Below are positions 25,376 through 34,715 of a stretch of DNA of 59,396 nucleotides, in pieces. Below the pieces are notes generated by a model. It saw nothing but the letters and a program-made list of their open reading frames with translations. It had not been told where the DNA came from and did no database searches. Origin of the DNA: Armatimonadetes bacterium 55-13 (GTDB taxonomy: Bacteria; Armatimonadota; Fimbriimonadia; Fimbriimonadales; Fimbriimonadaceae); contig MKRX01000011.1 in assembly GCA_001898035.1 (NCBI GenBank), positions 11,846-71,241 of the forward strand, written 5' to 3'. Within the stretch, counting starts at the first letter, position 1; each line of letters begins with the position of its first letter. Made by a program: the position numbers and the translations under genes.

Positions 25376-26001
25376 AGCGATTCCCTCCCCTCGGAGGTGG
25401 CGCCTTCGGCGCGCAATCCCGGAAGTTCGGCAATCCCCATTTCCCTCAGAGATTGTCGAGCTCTCTGCAATAGACTATTCGTCGCGTTCGGCGATTTCTT
25501 CACGATCTTTGCCACTTCGTTCGTATCCAATCCGTTCACATATTTGAGAATCAAGACGTCTCGATAGAGATCAGGAAGGCGTTCCATCAGAAGCCTCACT
25601 TGCTCTTTGACCTCATGATTCTCTGGCTTTGTGGTCGCATGGGCAGCAAGATCTAATGGCAACTCTGATCGGCGGTAGGAACGTCTGAGACAATCCATCG
25701 CCTTTCGCCGAGCGACCACCAGTAACCATAACTTGGGCGAGTCTGCCTTTTGAAGGCTTTGAATGTTCTGAAAGGCGATAGCGAACACTTCCATCACCAC
25801 GTCCTCGACATCTTCCCTTCGCCGGAGCTTGGAAGACACGAATCGCCACACGTCATCGCTGAACTTTCGAACAACGTCCTCAGGGCTCAGCCTTACGTCG
25901 ATTTTCTCGCCCCTCCGTTCATCGGAACGCAGGGTACTCCGAGATTCCGTGGCTTCACTTGAAATTGTCGTCATTCGACTCAGGGTGCTTCCGATGCTCA
26001 T
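25372..26001 (-). CDS. ECF RNA polymerase sigma factor
   Basis: 209 residues from ATG 26001, chosen because GTGAGAGG precedes it; an upstream in-frame ATG at 26100 falls on a terminator. Region 2 is DVWRFVSSKLRRREDVEDVVMEVF with LWLLVVARRKAMDCLRR, and region 4 is LPDLYRDVLILKYVNGLDTNEVAKIV followed by the helix-turn-helix TNSLLQRARQSL. The first 55 residues are low-complexity and unusual for the family. It is co-translated with the downstream membrane anti-sigma-like protein. Confidence 0.9.
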   Translation of the reverse strand: MSIGSTLSRMTTISSEATESRSTLRSDERRGEKIDVRLSPEDVVRKFSDDVWRFVSSKLRRREDVEDVVMEVFAIAFQNIQSLQKADSPKLWLLVVARRKAMDCLRRSYRRSELPLDLAAHATTKPENHEVKEQVRLLMERLPDLYRDVLILKYVNGLDTNEVAKIVKKSPNATNSLLQRARQSLREMGIAELPGLRAEGATSEGRESL

Positions 26002-26100
26002 CCTCTCACCTTTCTTGTCATTCGGGGCAAGAGTCGCTTGATGAGCCTTCGATCTATCGCGGTCCCAAAAATCCCTGGGTCCTTCTCGATTAAAACGCAA

Positions 26101-26162
26101 AAGCCCCCGTTGCCGAGGCTCCCTGCAAACCTGGAAACTGAGGAGCCTGGCAACGGGGGCTT
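26101..26162 (-). terminator. Long hairpin terminator after the prepilin-like gene
   Basis: AAGCCCCCGTTGCC (26101-26114) pairs with GGCAACGGGGGCTT (26149-26162), and AGGCTCC (26116-26122) pairs with GGAGCCT (26142-26148) after a one-base bulge. TTTT follows on the minus strand. Confidence 0.85.
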
Positions 26163-26168
26163 GAGAGG

Positions 26169-27026
26169 TTATTCGCCGGGATTAGCTAACCAACGTCGTG
26201 GATTGAGATAGTTGCCAGACATCAGAGAGCCTGGCTTAAGGAACTTGGCACTCGTATCGCCGAAGGCGAAATTCGAGCCGTTAGCGAAGTGATTCCAAGC
26301 TCTCTGAAGCGTAGAATTCACATCTCCCGAACCGTTCGGTCTTCCGGTGGCAAGCGAAAGGACGTCGAGGCCGCTGTAAAGGTCCGGCGCAGAATTGACA
26401 AGAATCTCAGTGTTGGGTTTGTAGCTTGTATTCGCGTACTTACTCCAGTCTTCGGCTCCGCTCGAAAGCACAATCATCTCGGATGGGTTATCAAGAGCCG
26501 TTTGCGATCTGGAAGCCTGAGTTACGACGGTGCCCGAGCCATCGTCGTACCAATATCCGAAAACACCCCCTGACGCGGAACCAGTCCAATCTGGACCGAA
26601 CAAGGTAGTCGCATTAGTCTGGATGTAGCTGTCCTGAAGGCCATTGGCCATGTATGAACGGGGAGGCGCCGTGGACGCTCCGCTTGGCAGGCTACCAGCA
26701 GGAATGGCGACGTTGGCTGAACTTTCCGTTGGGCTAAGAAATATCTGCGTGTTCTTAGTGTAAGGTCCTAGAACATCGGTGCTCGACCACAGCGGATGTT
26801 GGTTGATACCCGCGGTGACATTGTCCGAAACCATAGCCGGATACAAGTCATCGCTATCGTTTAAGTAAATCGCGAGTGCCGTACCAATTTGTTTGATATT
26901 GGATAGGTCGGCTGTCTTCTTAGCCGCCAGTTTTGCCTGAGCAAAAACAGGGAAAAGGATGGCCGCTAAGATCGCAATAATTGCAATAACGACCAGTAGT
27001 TCTATCAGCGTAAATGCGCGTTTCAA
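26169..27026 (-). CDS. Prepilin-like exported protein (DUF1559-type)
   Basis: 285 residues. The start is TTG 27026, with AAGGAG six bases upstream. The type IV prepilin leader is classical: a basic MKRA, then [20 protein letters not shown], cleaved before Phe5 by a prepilin peptidase, with Glu at position 5 of the mature protein. The rest ([21 protein letters not shown], ending [16 protein letters not shown]) follows the DUF1559 layout common in Planctomycetes and Armatimonadota. Such pseudopilins occur in many copies and are probably exported structural or surface proteins. No pilus machinery is nearby. Confidence 0.9.
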   Translation of the reverse strand: MKRAFTLIELLVVIAIIAILAAILFPVFAQAKLAAKKTADLSNIKQIGTALAIYLNDSDDLYPAMVSDNVTAGINQHPLWSSTDVLGPYTKNTQIFLSPTESSANVAIPAGSLPSGASTAPPRSYMANGLQDSYIQTNATTLFGPDWTGSASGGVFGYWYDDGSGTVVTQASRSQTALDNPSEMIVLSSGAEDWSKYANTSYKPNTEILVNSAPDLYSGLDVLSLATGRPNGSGDVNSTLQRAWNHFANGSNFAFGDTSAKFLKPGSLMSGNYLNPRRWLANPGE

Positions 27027-27168
27027 TGATTACTCCTTAAATCCAAGAGCAGGGGCAAACGAATGTCAAATAGCCCGCGATTGCTCGCGTCTCTAACTCT
27101 GTATGACGTCGGATTTAACGAAAACCTTGTGAAGAATAGATGAAAGTGGGGCCGGAGGTCCCTATTCG

Positions 27169-27999
27169 TTATTTTGTTTCAAGAGATTGACGATAAGCGG
27201 CAAGCTCGGCTTTTGCTTCTTCGCCCCTTGCTTCCAGGTCCCTCAGCCAGTCGTCCTTATACGGCTTGAGCGTTTCCACTAATATTTCCGTGACGGCCAA
27301 GTCTCGATACCACTTATGATCCGCAGGCACGATGTACCAGGGAGCATGATCTCCATCGCACTTTGTAAGAGCATCGTTATACGCTTCGGTGTAAGCGTCG
27401 GCAAATTCTCTTTCCTTCCAATCTCCTACGCTCAGTTTCCACGCTTTCGCCACTTTTTCTTCCCGAGCCATGAGTCTCTTCTCTTGCTCTTCAAGCGAAA
27501 TGTTGAGGCAAATTTTCACGATGATCGTGTTGTTCTGGGCCAGCAATTGCTCGAATTCGTTGATCTGATCGTAGCGCTTTTTCCAAACCTTTTCGGGCAC
27601 AAGTTCATGGACGCGCACCACCAGAACGTCTTCATAGTGGGAACGGTTGAAGATCGAGACCAACCCCTTCGCGGGGGCATGAGGATGGACTCGCCAGAGG
27701 AAATCGTGGGCCAATTCTTCAGAAGTTGGAACTTTGAATCCCTTCACGTGGCAACCCTGGATATTGATATAGCGACTCAGTCCGCGAATCGTGCCATCTT
27801 TTCCTGCGGTGTCTCGCCCCTGAAGAACGATGAGAAGACCGTGGGTCCCGGCCGCGAACATCAGTTCTTGCAGCTCTTCCAACTCTTTACCAAGACGTCC
27901 CGTCTGCTCCCGGGCGTCATCTTCCTCGATCCCATTGTGCTTTGTCGTCGAGATATCCTGAAGCTTCACCTTTCCGTCGACTTTAATCGCGTAACTCAT
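27169..27999 (-). CDS. Polyphosphate kinase 2 family protein
   Basis: 276 residues, a single PPK2 domain. Walker A is GRDTAGKDG at 61-69, followed by GLSRYINIQGCHVKGFKVP, the lid motif FNRSHYEDVLVVRVH and the helical KKRYDQINEFEQLLAQNN segment. PPK2 enzymes use polyphosphate to phosphorylate AMP, ADP or other nucleotides. This size and sequence fit the class that uses polyphosphate to make ATP or ADP, but the class cannot be fixed from motifs alone. It stands alone. Confidence 0.92.
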   Translation of the reverse strand: MSYAIKVDGKVKLQDISTTKHNGIEEDDAREQTGRLGKELEELQELMFAAGTHGLLIVLQGRDTAGKDGTIRGLSRYINIQGCHVKGFKVPTSEELAHDFLWRVHPHAPAKGLVSIFNRSHYEDVLVVRVHELVPEKVWKKRYDQINEFEQLLAQNNTIIVKICLNISLEEQEKRLMAREEKVAKAWKLSVGDWKEREFADAYTEAYNDALTKCDGDHAPWYIVPADHKWYRDLAVTEILVETLKPYKDDWLRDLEARGEEAKAELAAYRQSLETK

Positions 28000-28162
28000 C
28001 GTTTGAGCATGTTACTGCGATGAGTTCTTTTCCGCAATTCGTCTTCGAACCATCACTCGCGCTAGGACGGAGCTCATGGTGAGTTGTGGCGCGCAAGAGA
28101 AGATGTTCGGCAACATTTGAATTCAACTCAAATTCTTATGTTCACCTTAATTTAACTTGGCC

Positions 28163-28178
28163 CATACTCATATCCATG
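28163..28178 (+). promoter_or_regulatory. Leaderless -10 box (CATACT)
   Basis: CATACT at 28163-28168 lies 7 bases before ATG 28176. This supports the short protein over an upstream in-frame start that would add 30 non-conserved residues. The gap 28000-28175 holds nothing else recognisable. Confidence 0.45.
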
Positions 28179-28952
28179 GCCACGACGCATTCCGATCCGA
28201 CGAAGCGGTTCTCGAATCGCGTTGAAAATTACGTCAAATTCCGCCCCAGCTATCCCTCAGAGGTCATCGATCTCCTCAAGCGCGAGTGTGGATTGGGACC
28301 GGGCCGAAATGTAGCCGACGTGGGCTCGGGGACTGGGATCTTAACCAAGCTCCTTCTCCAGACCGGGGCCAACGTGTTTGCGGTGGAACCCAATCGGGAA
28401 ATGAGAGTGGCGGGTGAAGCCCATTGCGCGGGAATGCCTGGGTTCCGAAGCATTGCCGCATCTGCCGAAGACACAACCTTGCCAGATGCCTCTATGAATA
28501 TCGTCATTGCCGGGCAAGCCTTTCACTGGTTCAATGCGGAGCAAAGTCGAGATGAATTCAGCCGCATTCTCCTTCCTCGCGGATGGGTCGTGCTTATCTG
28601 GAATGATCGCCATGTCGACACTACTCCATTTCTTCGGGCCTACGAAGAAATCTTGGCCAAGTACGGCACCGACTACGCTGATGTGAAGCACCGGGGCCAT
28701 AAAATTCAGGGGCATGACGCTTTCTTTGGTTCTGGCCAATACAAGATGGCGACCTTCCCCAATGAACAGATGTTCGACTGGGAGTCCTTCCTCGGTCGAG
28801 TCCTCTCGTCTTCCTACGTGCCGCAAGAAGGACATCCGAGCTTTGAGTCAATGTTAACGGAGCTTCGCGCTATCTACACGAAATACCAAGAAAGCGACCG
28901 AGTGAAGTTCACTTACACAACCGAAGTCTTCTACGGTCAGCTAGAAGCCTAG
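28176..28952 (+). CDS. Class I SAM-dependent methyltransferase
   Basis: 258 residues. The SAM-binding motif I is VADVGSGTGILTKLLLQTG, then VFAVEPNREM (acidic end of beta-2), and motif IV is NIVIAGQAFHWFN. It looks like the broad UbiE/trans-aconitate methyltransferase-like group, whose members often begin SDPTKRFSNRVENYVKFRPSYP. The substrate is unknown. It sits alone between PPK2 and purB. Confidence 0.88.
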   Translation: MATTHSDPTKRFSNRVENYVKFRPSYPSEVIDLLKRECGLGPGRNVADVGSGTGILTKLLLQTGANVFAVEPNREMRVAGEAHCAGMPGFRSIAASAEDTTLPDASMNIVIAGQAFHWFNAEQSRDEFSRILLPRGWVVLIWNDRHVDTTPFLRAYEEILAKYGTDYADVKHRGHKIQGHDAFFGSGQYKMATFPNEQMFDWESFLGRVLSSSYVPQEGHPSFESMLTELRAIYTKYQESDRVKFTYTTEVFYGQLEA

Positions 28953-28964
28953 CCCCCAATAGGT

Positions 28965-28993
28965 CCGTCCATTGAAGATCGCTCAATGGACGG
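28965..28993. terminator. Hairpin after the methyltransferase gene
   Basis: CCGTCCATTGA (28965-28975) pairs with TCAATGGACGG (28983-28993) around a 7-base loop. It is a strong stem without a following T-tract, so termination is likely but not certain. Confidence 0.55.
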
Positions 28994-29056
28994 CAAGAAG
29001 AGTGCCCGGTTGAGCCGCGGACACTCCCGCCCTTCTTCCTACCGTGGGGCTTAACA

Positions 29057-29088
29057 ACCCCTGTCGAGGGGTATCTTCCTAGGCGATG
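29057..29088 (+). promoter_or_regulatory. purB promoter with inverted repeat and leaderless start
   Basis: TATCTT (29072-29077) lies 8 bases before ATG 29086. The spacer upstream of it is the perfect inverted repeat ACCCCT-GTCG-AGGGGT (29057-29072), a possible operator overlapping the -10 box. Confidence 0.4.
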
Positions 29089-30378
29089 ATCGATCGATAT
29101 ACGACCCCTGCCATGAACGCGATTTGGAGCCGTCAGGCCAAGTACCAGCGATGGGAGGACGTGGAGATCGCCATCTGCGAAGTTCACGCCGAAATGGGTG
29201 CGATCTCGGCCGAGGCAATGGCGGAGATCAAGTCAAAGGCCAAGTTCGATATCGCCCGCTGCGACGAAATCGAAAAAGAGACTCGCCACGACCTGATGGC
29301 GTTCGTTCGTAACTTGAGCGAGAACATCGGTCCGAACGGTCGCTACGTCCACATGGGCGTCACCAGCTACGACGTCATTGATACCGCTCTCGGCATGATG
29401 CTTCGCGACTCCTGCGACGTCTTGCTCGAATCCGCCGCCAACCTCCAGAAGGAGATTGGCCGACTCGCGAAAGAGCACCAAGACACGCCTTGTATTGGTC
29501 GAACCCACGGCATCCACGCGGAGCCCATCACCTTCGGTTCAAAGTGCGCCAATTGGTACGCAGAGCTCAGCCGAAATATTGAGCGACTTCAAGCGGTGAA
29601 GGCAGATGTGGCGCAGGGCAAGGTCAGCGGCGCCGTCGGAATTCACGCCATCACTTCACCAGACATGGAGAAGCGAGTTTGCGAGTTACTCGGCCTGAGC
29701 CCAGCCCCCGCTTCGACCCAGATCATCAATCGAGATTCGCACGCCGCCTTCCTGAACGCCCTCGCGCTGATGGGCGCCGGGTTGGAGCGCATCGCGACCG
29801 AGCTTCGCAACCTCCAGCGAACCGAGATCCTGGAAGTTCAAGAAGCCTTTGCCAGCGGACAGACGGGTTCCAGCGCGATGCCACACAAGCGCAACCCTTG
29901 GAACAGCGAGACGGTTTGTGGCTTGGCGAGACTGCTCCGAGCCAACGCCCATGCGATGTTGGAAAGCGTTGCCACCTGGCACGAGCGAGACCTGACGAAC
30001 TCCTCGCTTGAGCGAATCGTCTTCCCCGACTCCTGTCACCTGGCCGACTTCATGCTGAACCGCCTGACCACCATCCTGGGCGGTCTGCACGTCTTCCCTG
30101 AGCGCATGATGGAGAACCTGCGCAAGATGGGCGACCTGGTGTTCAGCGAGCACGTTATGATCGCTCTTATCGCCAAAGGCATGAGCCGAGAAGCCGCGTA
30201 CAAGGTGGCTCAGCGAAATGCCGCGAAGGCATGGGACGGCGAGGACTTCAAGACCAGCGTCGCCGCCGACGAGGATGTGACCACCCGACTGACGCCGGAA
30301 GAAGTCGAAGAGCTGTTCAGCCTGGAGCACCACTTGCGACACGCTCGATATACGGTCGAAGCGGTCGGCATCAACTAA
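29086..30378 (+). CDS. purB: Adenylosuccinate lyase
   Basis: 430 residues, full length. PurB cleaves SAICAR and adenylosuccinate to fumarate plus AICAR or AMP. The fumarase-superfamily signature GSSAMPHKRNPWNSE is intact. The catalytic GRTHGIHAEPITFG segment and MGVTSYDVIDTALGMML are clear. The gene has a leaderless-looking start and ends at a good terminator, so it is a single transcription unit. Confidence 0.96.
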   Translation: MIDRYTTPAMNAIWSRQAKYQRWEDVEIAICEVHAEMGAISAEAMAEIKSKAKFDIARCDEIEKETRHDLMAFVRNLSENIGPNGRYVHMGVTSYDVIDTALGMMLRDSCDVLLESAANLQKEIGRLAKEHQDTPCIGRTHGIHAEPITFGSKCANWYAELSRNIERLQAVKADVAQGKVSGAVGIHAITSPDMEKRVCELLGLSPAPASTQIINRDSHAAFLNALALMGAGLERIATELRNLQRTEILEVQEAFASGQTGSSAMPHKRNPWNSETVCGLARLLRANAHAMLESVATWHERDLTNSSLERIVFPDSCHLADFMLNRLTTILGGLHVFPERMMENLRKMGDLVFSEHVMIALIAKGMSREAAYKVAQRNAAKAWDGEDFKTSVAADEDVTTRLTPEEVEELFSLEHHLRHARYTVEAVGIN

Positions 30379-30387
30379 CCAAGAGCG

Positions 30388-30432
30388 ACGACTCCTTTCT
30401 CCGGACCCGCAGATGGAGGAAGGAGTCGTTTT
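30388..30432 (+). terminator. purB terminator
   Basis: ACGACTCCTT (30388-30397) pairs with AAGGAGTCGT (30420-30429), followed by a T-tract. The loop is 22 bases. Confidence 0.75.
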
Positions 30433-30518
30433 CATTTGGCGTAGATAGGAGTGATCCTGGTGGATACCCACGAAGCGGAGGATGTCGAGCGAGTCCTGAA
30501 GGAGCTTTTGAAGAAAGA

Positions 30519-30770
30519 CTAAGGGATGGGCTTGGTGTCTTGCAGTTCGAGCTCGTTGCGGTGGGATTTGGCATCGTAGTTGACTTCCCACAGAGAGATT
30601 CGGTTCCCATTCTTGATCAAGAACTGACGCGTGTTCGGGACTATGACAACCTCGCCACTCCCCCCTTCTAAGGTGGCTTTTGGTTGCGCCAAGGTCACGA
30701 ACGGAACAAAAATGAGGACGCCAGCCAAGAAGGCCGCTGCTATCGCGAAGAGACTCTTTCGATTTGACAT
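30519..30770 (-). CDS. Small membrane-anchored exported protein
   Basis: 83 residues. The N-terminus [21 protein letters not shown] is a signal anchor or uncleaved signal, followed by a small beta-rich domain: [20 protein letters not shown], then [13 protein letters not shown]. No family is recognised. The start codon is embedded in a perfect dyad (TTGACA-N6-TGTCAA), so its expression may be repressed by whatever binds there. Confidence 0.6.
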   Translation of the reverse strand: MSNRKSLFAIAAAFLAGVLIFVPFVTLAQPKATLEGGSGEVVIVPNTRQFLIKNGNRISLWEVNYDAKSHRNELELQDTKPIP

Positions 30771-30781
30771 ATCAATGTCAA
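30764..30781. promoter_or_regulatory. Dyad TTGACA-N6-TGTCAA between a small exported gene and recQ
   Basis: Perfect 6-bp arms at 30764-30769 and 30776-30781. The dyad covers the start codon (30770) of the minus-strand gene and lies 46 bp before recQ. Confidence 0.35.
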
Positions 30782-30814
30782 GGACGTTCCGCGCGAGACG
30801 GGGTTGCAGACGAG

Positions 30815-30830
30815 TACCCTAATCAACATG
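30815..30830 (+). promoter_or_regulatory. Leaderless -10 box (TACCCT) of recQ
   Basis: TACCCT at 30815-30820 lies 7 bases before ATG 30828. An in-frame TTG at 30804 would lie upstream of the -10 box, so it is rejected as the start. Confidence 0.45.
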
Positions 30831-32633
30831 CCTTCTCTTCGTGCGCCACTTACCGTTCTGCGCGAAGTCTTTGGCTACGAGTCCTTCCGTGGACAACAGG
30901 GGGACATTATCGACTCCATCGTCGCGGGGAAGGACGCCTTTGTCCTGATGCCCACCGGCGGCGGAAAATCGCTCTGCTACCAGATTCCGGCGTTGGTGAG
31001 GAACGGCGTCGGGATTGTTGTTTCCCCGCTCATCTCTCTGATGAAGGACCAGGTGGATGCCCTGGCGGCGAACGGGGTGCAAGCGGCTTACCTCAACTCT
31101 TCCCTTTCCGCCGACCGCGCGAGAGCGGTTTACAAGGAACTCGTCTCGGGAGAGATCGACATGCTCTATGTCTCCCCTGAACGACTGATGATGCCGGACT
31201 TTCTGGAGACTCTGGGACGACTCAAGATCGCGCTCTTCGCGATTGACGAAGCCCACTGTGTCTCCCAGTGGGGGCATGACTTCCGGCCCGAATACGTCCA
31301 GCTTGGCGAAATCCGAGATAAGTTCCCCGGCATTCCGGTGGTCGCCCTGACCGCCACCGCTGACGAGCAAACCCGGAAGGACATTCAGCATCGACTTCAT
31401 CTCGACGAAGCCCATACGTTTATTTCGGGATTCGACCGCCCGAATATCCGATACCTGGTCGAGCCCAAGCAGAACACGTTCGCCCAGTTGAAGTCGTTCC
31501 TGGATAGCTTCGAGAACGAATCTGCCATTGTCTACTGCCTTAGCCGAAAGCGAGTGGAGAACGTGGCGGAGAAACTTCAGGAAGAGGGCTTCGATGCGGC
31601 TCCCTACCATGCGGGACTTCCCTCGGCAGAGCGCTCTCGGGTGCAAGAAAAGTTCTTGCGAGACGACCTCAAAATCGTTGTCGCGACCGTGGCCTTTGGC
31701 ATGGGCATCGACAAGCCCAATGTTCGCGCCGTCGCCCACTATGACCTGCCCAAAAATTTAGAAGGCTATTACCAGGAAACCGGACGCGCCGGGCGCGATG
31801 GTCTACCCTCTCACGCCCTCCTGCTTTATAGTTTGGGCGACGTCGTTATCGCCCGAAAGCTGATCGAGAACTCGGAGAACGCCCAGCAGAAGCAGATTGA
31901 ATCGCACAAGCTAGACGCGATGGTCGGATTTGCCGAGGCGATCACCTGCCGCCGGCGGGTTCTGCTCGGCTACTTTGGCGAGGACCTGAGCGAAGACTGC
32001 GGCAATTGCGATGTTTGCCTGAAGCCTCGACAGACTTACGACGGCACGGAAGACGCGTACCGCGCGCTGATGTGCGTCTATCAGCTTCAGCAGCGGTTTG
32101 GCATGGGCCACGTCATCGACGTGCTCCGAGGGGCGGACACCCAGAGGATTCGTCAGTTTCGCCATCATGATATTCCGATGTACAACCAAGGGGCGGAGCA
32201 CGGCCAAGATCACTGGTCAAGTGTCATTCGGCAGTTGATCCATCTCGGGTTCTTGCGCCAAGACATCACTAACTATTCCGCCCTGAAGCTTACGCCTCTC
32301 ACCAAGCCAATCGTGAAACGCGAGCAGACTTTGACGCTCACCCTTCCCGAGCCCAAAGAGCCGCGCAAGAAGCGGGAGAAGAAATCCAGCTTTGGGGGCT
32401 TCGCCGATGAGCCTCTGTTCCAGAAGCTCCGGGAAGTCCGCAAGGCTCTGGCCGACGCTCAAGAGGTGCCCCCTTACGTCATTTTCAACGACACCACGCT
32501 CCTGGACATGTCCAAGATGAAGCCGAAAAACGGCGACGAAATGTTGCAGATCAGCGGCGTGGGGCAGCACAAGCTGGGCAAGTACGGCGAGCAATTCCTT
32601 GCCGCCATTCGAGAGCACCTCGCCCTCGTCTAA
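30828..32633 (+). CDS. recQ: ATP-dependent DNA helicase RecQ
   Basis: 601 residues. It unwinds DNA 3'-5' in repair. The domains in order are the SF2 helicase core (motif [19 protein letters not shown] box [14 protein letters not shown], motif [12 protein letters not shown]), the RQC zinc region ([14 protein letters not shown] with EDCGNCDVC), the winged helix ([18 protein letters not shown]-like), and a C-terminal HRDC domain ([20 protein letters not shown]). It is full length and has no frameshift. No other repair gene is adjacent. Confidence 0.95.
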   Translation: MPSLRAPLTVLREVFGYESFRGQQGDIIDSIVAGKDAFVLMPTGGGKSLCYQIPALVRNGVGIVVSPLISLMKDQVDALAANGVQAAYLNSSLSADRARAVYKELVSGEIDMLYVSPERLMMPDFLETLGRLKIALFAIDEAHCVSQWGHDFRPEYVQLGEIRDKFPGIPVVALTATADEQTRKDIQHRLHLDEAHTFISGFDRPNIRYLVEPKQNTFAQLKSFLDSFENESAIVYCLSRKRVENVAEKLQEEGFDAAPYHAGLPSAERSRVQEKFLRDDLKIVVATVAFGMGIDKPNVRAVAHYDLPKNLEGYYQETGRAGRDGLPSHALLLYSLGDVVIARKLIENSENAQQKQIESHKLDAMVGFAEAITCRRRVLLGYFGEDLSEDCGNCDVCLKPRQTYDGTEDAYRALMCVYQLQQRFGMGHVIDVLRGADTQRIRQFRHHDIPMYNQGAEHGQDHWSSVIRQLIHLGFLRQDITNYSALKLTPLTKPIVKREQTLTLTLPEPKEPRKKREKKSSFGGFADEPLFQKLREVRKALADAQEVPPYVIFNDTTLLDMSKMKPKNGDEMLQISGVGQHKLGKYGEQFLAAIREHLALV

Positions 32634-32718
32634 TCCTTCCGTTCCTAGCGCTCACCACCGCAATTTTATGAAATTTGGGGGATTTATTTCATTAATTGAA
32701 AAATATAGATAATAATGT

Positions 32719-32754
32719 ACACGCATCACCGCAACCGCGTTACCGCAAGCGTGT
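32719..32754. promoter_or_regulatory. Nested dyad upstream of the LacI-type regulator
   Basis: ACACGC (32719-32724) and GCGTGT (32749-32754) are inverted repeats centred on an inner near-palindrome, GCAACCGCGTTAC (32731-32743), with a CG-rich centre as in LacI-family operators. It ends 12 bp before the start codon, which points to autoregulation. Confidence 0.5.
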
Positions 32755-32766
32755 GCATAACTCAAA

Positions 32767-33804
32767 ATGAAGGCTATCAACGAAGATAAGAGCCGACGAG
32801 TACGGCTCAAAGATATCGCGGCGAAGTTGGATATTTCCCACGCCACGGTGTCCCGCGCATTGAACCGCACGGACGATCCTTTGATATCTGAGGCGACGCG
32901 ATTGCGAGTGTTGAAGACGGCTGAAGAGATGGGATATCGCCCAAATCACGCTGCTCGTTCCCTAGCTACCGGTCGAACCGGATTAATTAGCCTTTGGCTT
33001 TGGTCGGAAGGTGTGCAAAACGCCTACCATGCACGTGTCTCGCGGCTGATGCACGCGGAGGCGCTTCGCCACAAATATCAGTTGTTGGTTGACCTCGTCG
33101 GTCGGCCCACGATGGAAATGGCTGCCCGCCATACCTTCGATCCTTGGCATGTGGATGGCGTGATCGTTCACGAAGCTGGCCCTGCCATTGAAGCGCACAT
33201 GGGCGGGATCGGGATACCTAGCGTTCCCCTGGTCTCCACCGGAAGTTATCACCTGCTTCGGGGGGTTGACCGAGTTCAGATCGATCTGAGCGAGGGCGCC
33301 CAGCAAGCTGTTGAGCATCTCGCGGAGTCCGGACGCCGACGCATCGTTTACATCACGGATCAGCTTGAGAGTCGTGGACAAGATCCGCGGTACTTGGCTT
33401 ACACGAAAGTGCTTGCCGAAGCTGGGCTTGAAACACGATTCGTCGACGTTTCCAGCGAGCGTCGCCAAATCCGAACCCAGGTGGCCGAGTACATCGAGAC
33501 TCAGGGCACGCCTGACGCCTTTTATTGTCACAACGACGACATCGCCATCGCGGCTTACCGCGCAATGCGCGACCTCGGCGTCCAGATTCCTGACGATGTG
33601 GCCATTGTTGGCTGCGACGGGATCGAAGACACCGAATACCTGGACGTCCCCCTCACCACTATCGCTTTGCCATTGGAAGAAATGTGCAGCCTCGCCTGCG
33701 AATTCCTTCAGCGTCGGATTGAAAACCCTTCACATCCGATCCAAGAGGCGGTCCTCAAGGCCCGACTCATCGTTCGCCAATCTTCGGGAGGGCCCGCCGC
33801 CTAA
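32767..33804 (+). CDS. LacI-family transcriptional regulator
   Basis: 345 residues. The helix-turn-helix is VRLKDIAAKLDISHATVSRA and the hinge helix is NHAARSLATGRTG. The sugar-binding periplasmic-protein-like domain follows (DGVIVHEAG, YCHNDDIAIAAYRAM, VGCDGIEDTEYLDVPLTTI). The effector is unknown, but LacI members usually sense sugars, and the region downstream is rich in glycosidase genes. Its own promoter has a nested dyad, so autoregulation is likely. Confidence 0.92.
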   Translation: MKAINEDKSRRVRLKDIAAKLDISHATVSRALNRTDDPLISEATRLRVLKTAEEMGYRPNHAARSLATGRTGLISLWLWSEGVQNAYHARVSRLMHAEALRHKYQLLVDLVGRPTMEMAARHTFDPWHVDGVIVHEAGPAIEAHMGGIGIPSVPLVSTGSYHLLRGVDRVQIDLSEGAQQAVEHLAESGRRRIVYITDQLESRGQDPRYLAYTKVLAEAGLETRFVDVSSERRQIRTQVAEYIETQGTPDAFYCHNDDIAIAAYRAMRDLGVQIPDDVAIVGCDGIEDTEYLDVPLTTIALPLEEMCSLACEFLQRRIENPSHPIQEAVLKARLIVRQSSGGPAA

Positions 33805-33869
33805 CCCGACCCTTATCCTTAGCAATTATTCCGATCTGAATGTGCAGATCCTCACTTGGAGGTTCACTG

Positions 33870-34661
33870 ATGAAATTCCGAAAAGCCTTTACGTTAATTG
33901 AACTGTTAGTCGTCATCGCGATCATCGCGATTCTTGCTGCCATCCTTTTCCCGGTCTTCGCCCAAGCGAAAGCCGCCGCCAAGCAAAGCTCGTGTCTCTC
34001 GAACATGAAGCAACTTGGTCTGGCCGTTTTCACTTACGCGAACGACTACGATGACACCTATCCTGGCACCCAGATCATGCCGGAGGCCTACTGGATTGCT
34101 CCTGGAACCGACCGAGCCCTTGGTTGGATGGACCCGAACGTCGAGCGAAACTGGGCGAAGTCGATCTATCCGTACGTGAAGAACCTTGGTGTCTATGTTT
34201 GTCCTTCCACCCAAAAGAGCACTAGTTCTCGTTGGGGTGCCTCCAACACTTCCGGCGCAGGCAACACCAGCTACTACGCAAACGGCGCGGTCGAAGACCG
34301 ATCGATGACCTCTGTCGAAGAACCTGCTGGGATCGTCTACCTTCAAGAAGCAGGTGAGACCCTGCGATCCGCTCCTGAGCGACCGTACAAGTACGATCTG
34401 TCGGGCAGCTGGTGCAACTCGTTCGACCTGTATCTGTTCAGCAGCACCCACAAGAAGGGTGGCAACCTGGCTTACGCCGATGGTCACGCGAAGTACAAGA
34501 TGCGAACCGCCATCACGTACAAGGAACTGGGTTCAACCCTCACTCCCGCTTGGTACTACAACGGCACCAACTGGGTTTGGACCACCAACGACAAGGCGAC
34601 GCTTTCCGATCCGGACAAGTACGTGAACAATACGGGCGCGTACTACGAATGCAAGCCCTGA
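33870..34661 (+). CDS. Prepilin-like exported protein (DUF1559-type)
   Basis: 263 residues from ATG 33870, chosen because TTGGAGG precedes it. It has the prepilin leader (MKFRKA, then [20 protein letters not shown]) and then [24 protein letters not shown], and the C-terminal [19 protein letters not shown] typical of DUF1559 pseudopilins. It directly follows the LacI regulator, with a short dyad (GATCTG-N6-CAGATC, 33833-33850) between them. It is closed by a strong terminator. Confidence 0.9.
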   Translation: MKFRKAFTLIELLVVIAIIAILAAILFPVFAQAKAAAKQSSCLSNMKQLGLAVFTYANDYDDTYPGTQIMPEAYWIAPGTDRALGWMDPNVERNWAKSIYPYVKNLGVYVCPSTQKSTSSRWGASNTSGAGNTSYYANGAVEDRSMTSVEEPAGIVYLQEAGETLRSAPERPYKYDLSGSWCNSFDLYLFSSTHKKGGNLAYADGHAKYKMRTAITYKELGSTLTPAWYYNGTNWVWTTNDKATLSDPDKYVNNTGAYYECKP

Positions 34662-34687
34662 TCATCATCTAGCTAGCACGTAAAAGG

Positions 34688-34715
34688 GGCCCCCGGCTGC
34701 GACGGGGGTCTTTTT
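34688..34715 (+). terminator. Terminator of the second prepilin-like gene
   Basis: GGCCCCCG (34688-34695) pairs with CGGGGGTC (34703-34710), with one G-U pair, followed by TTTTT. Confidence 0.85.

Noticed and set aside
30451-30522. A 23-residue plus-strand frame (ILVDTHEAEDVERVLKELL)
   Set aside because: It looks protein-like and could be a gene remnant, but it is too short, has no usable ribosome site and overlaps the end of the convergent gene.
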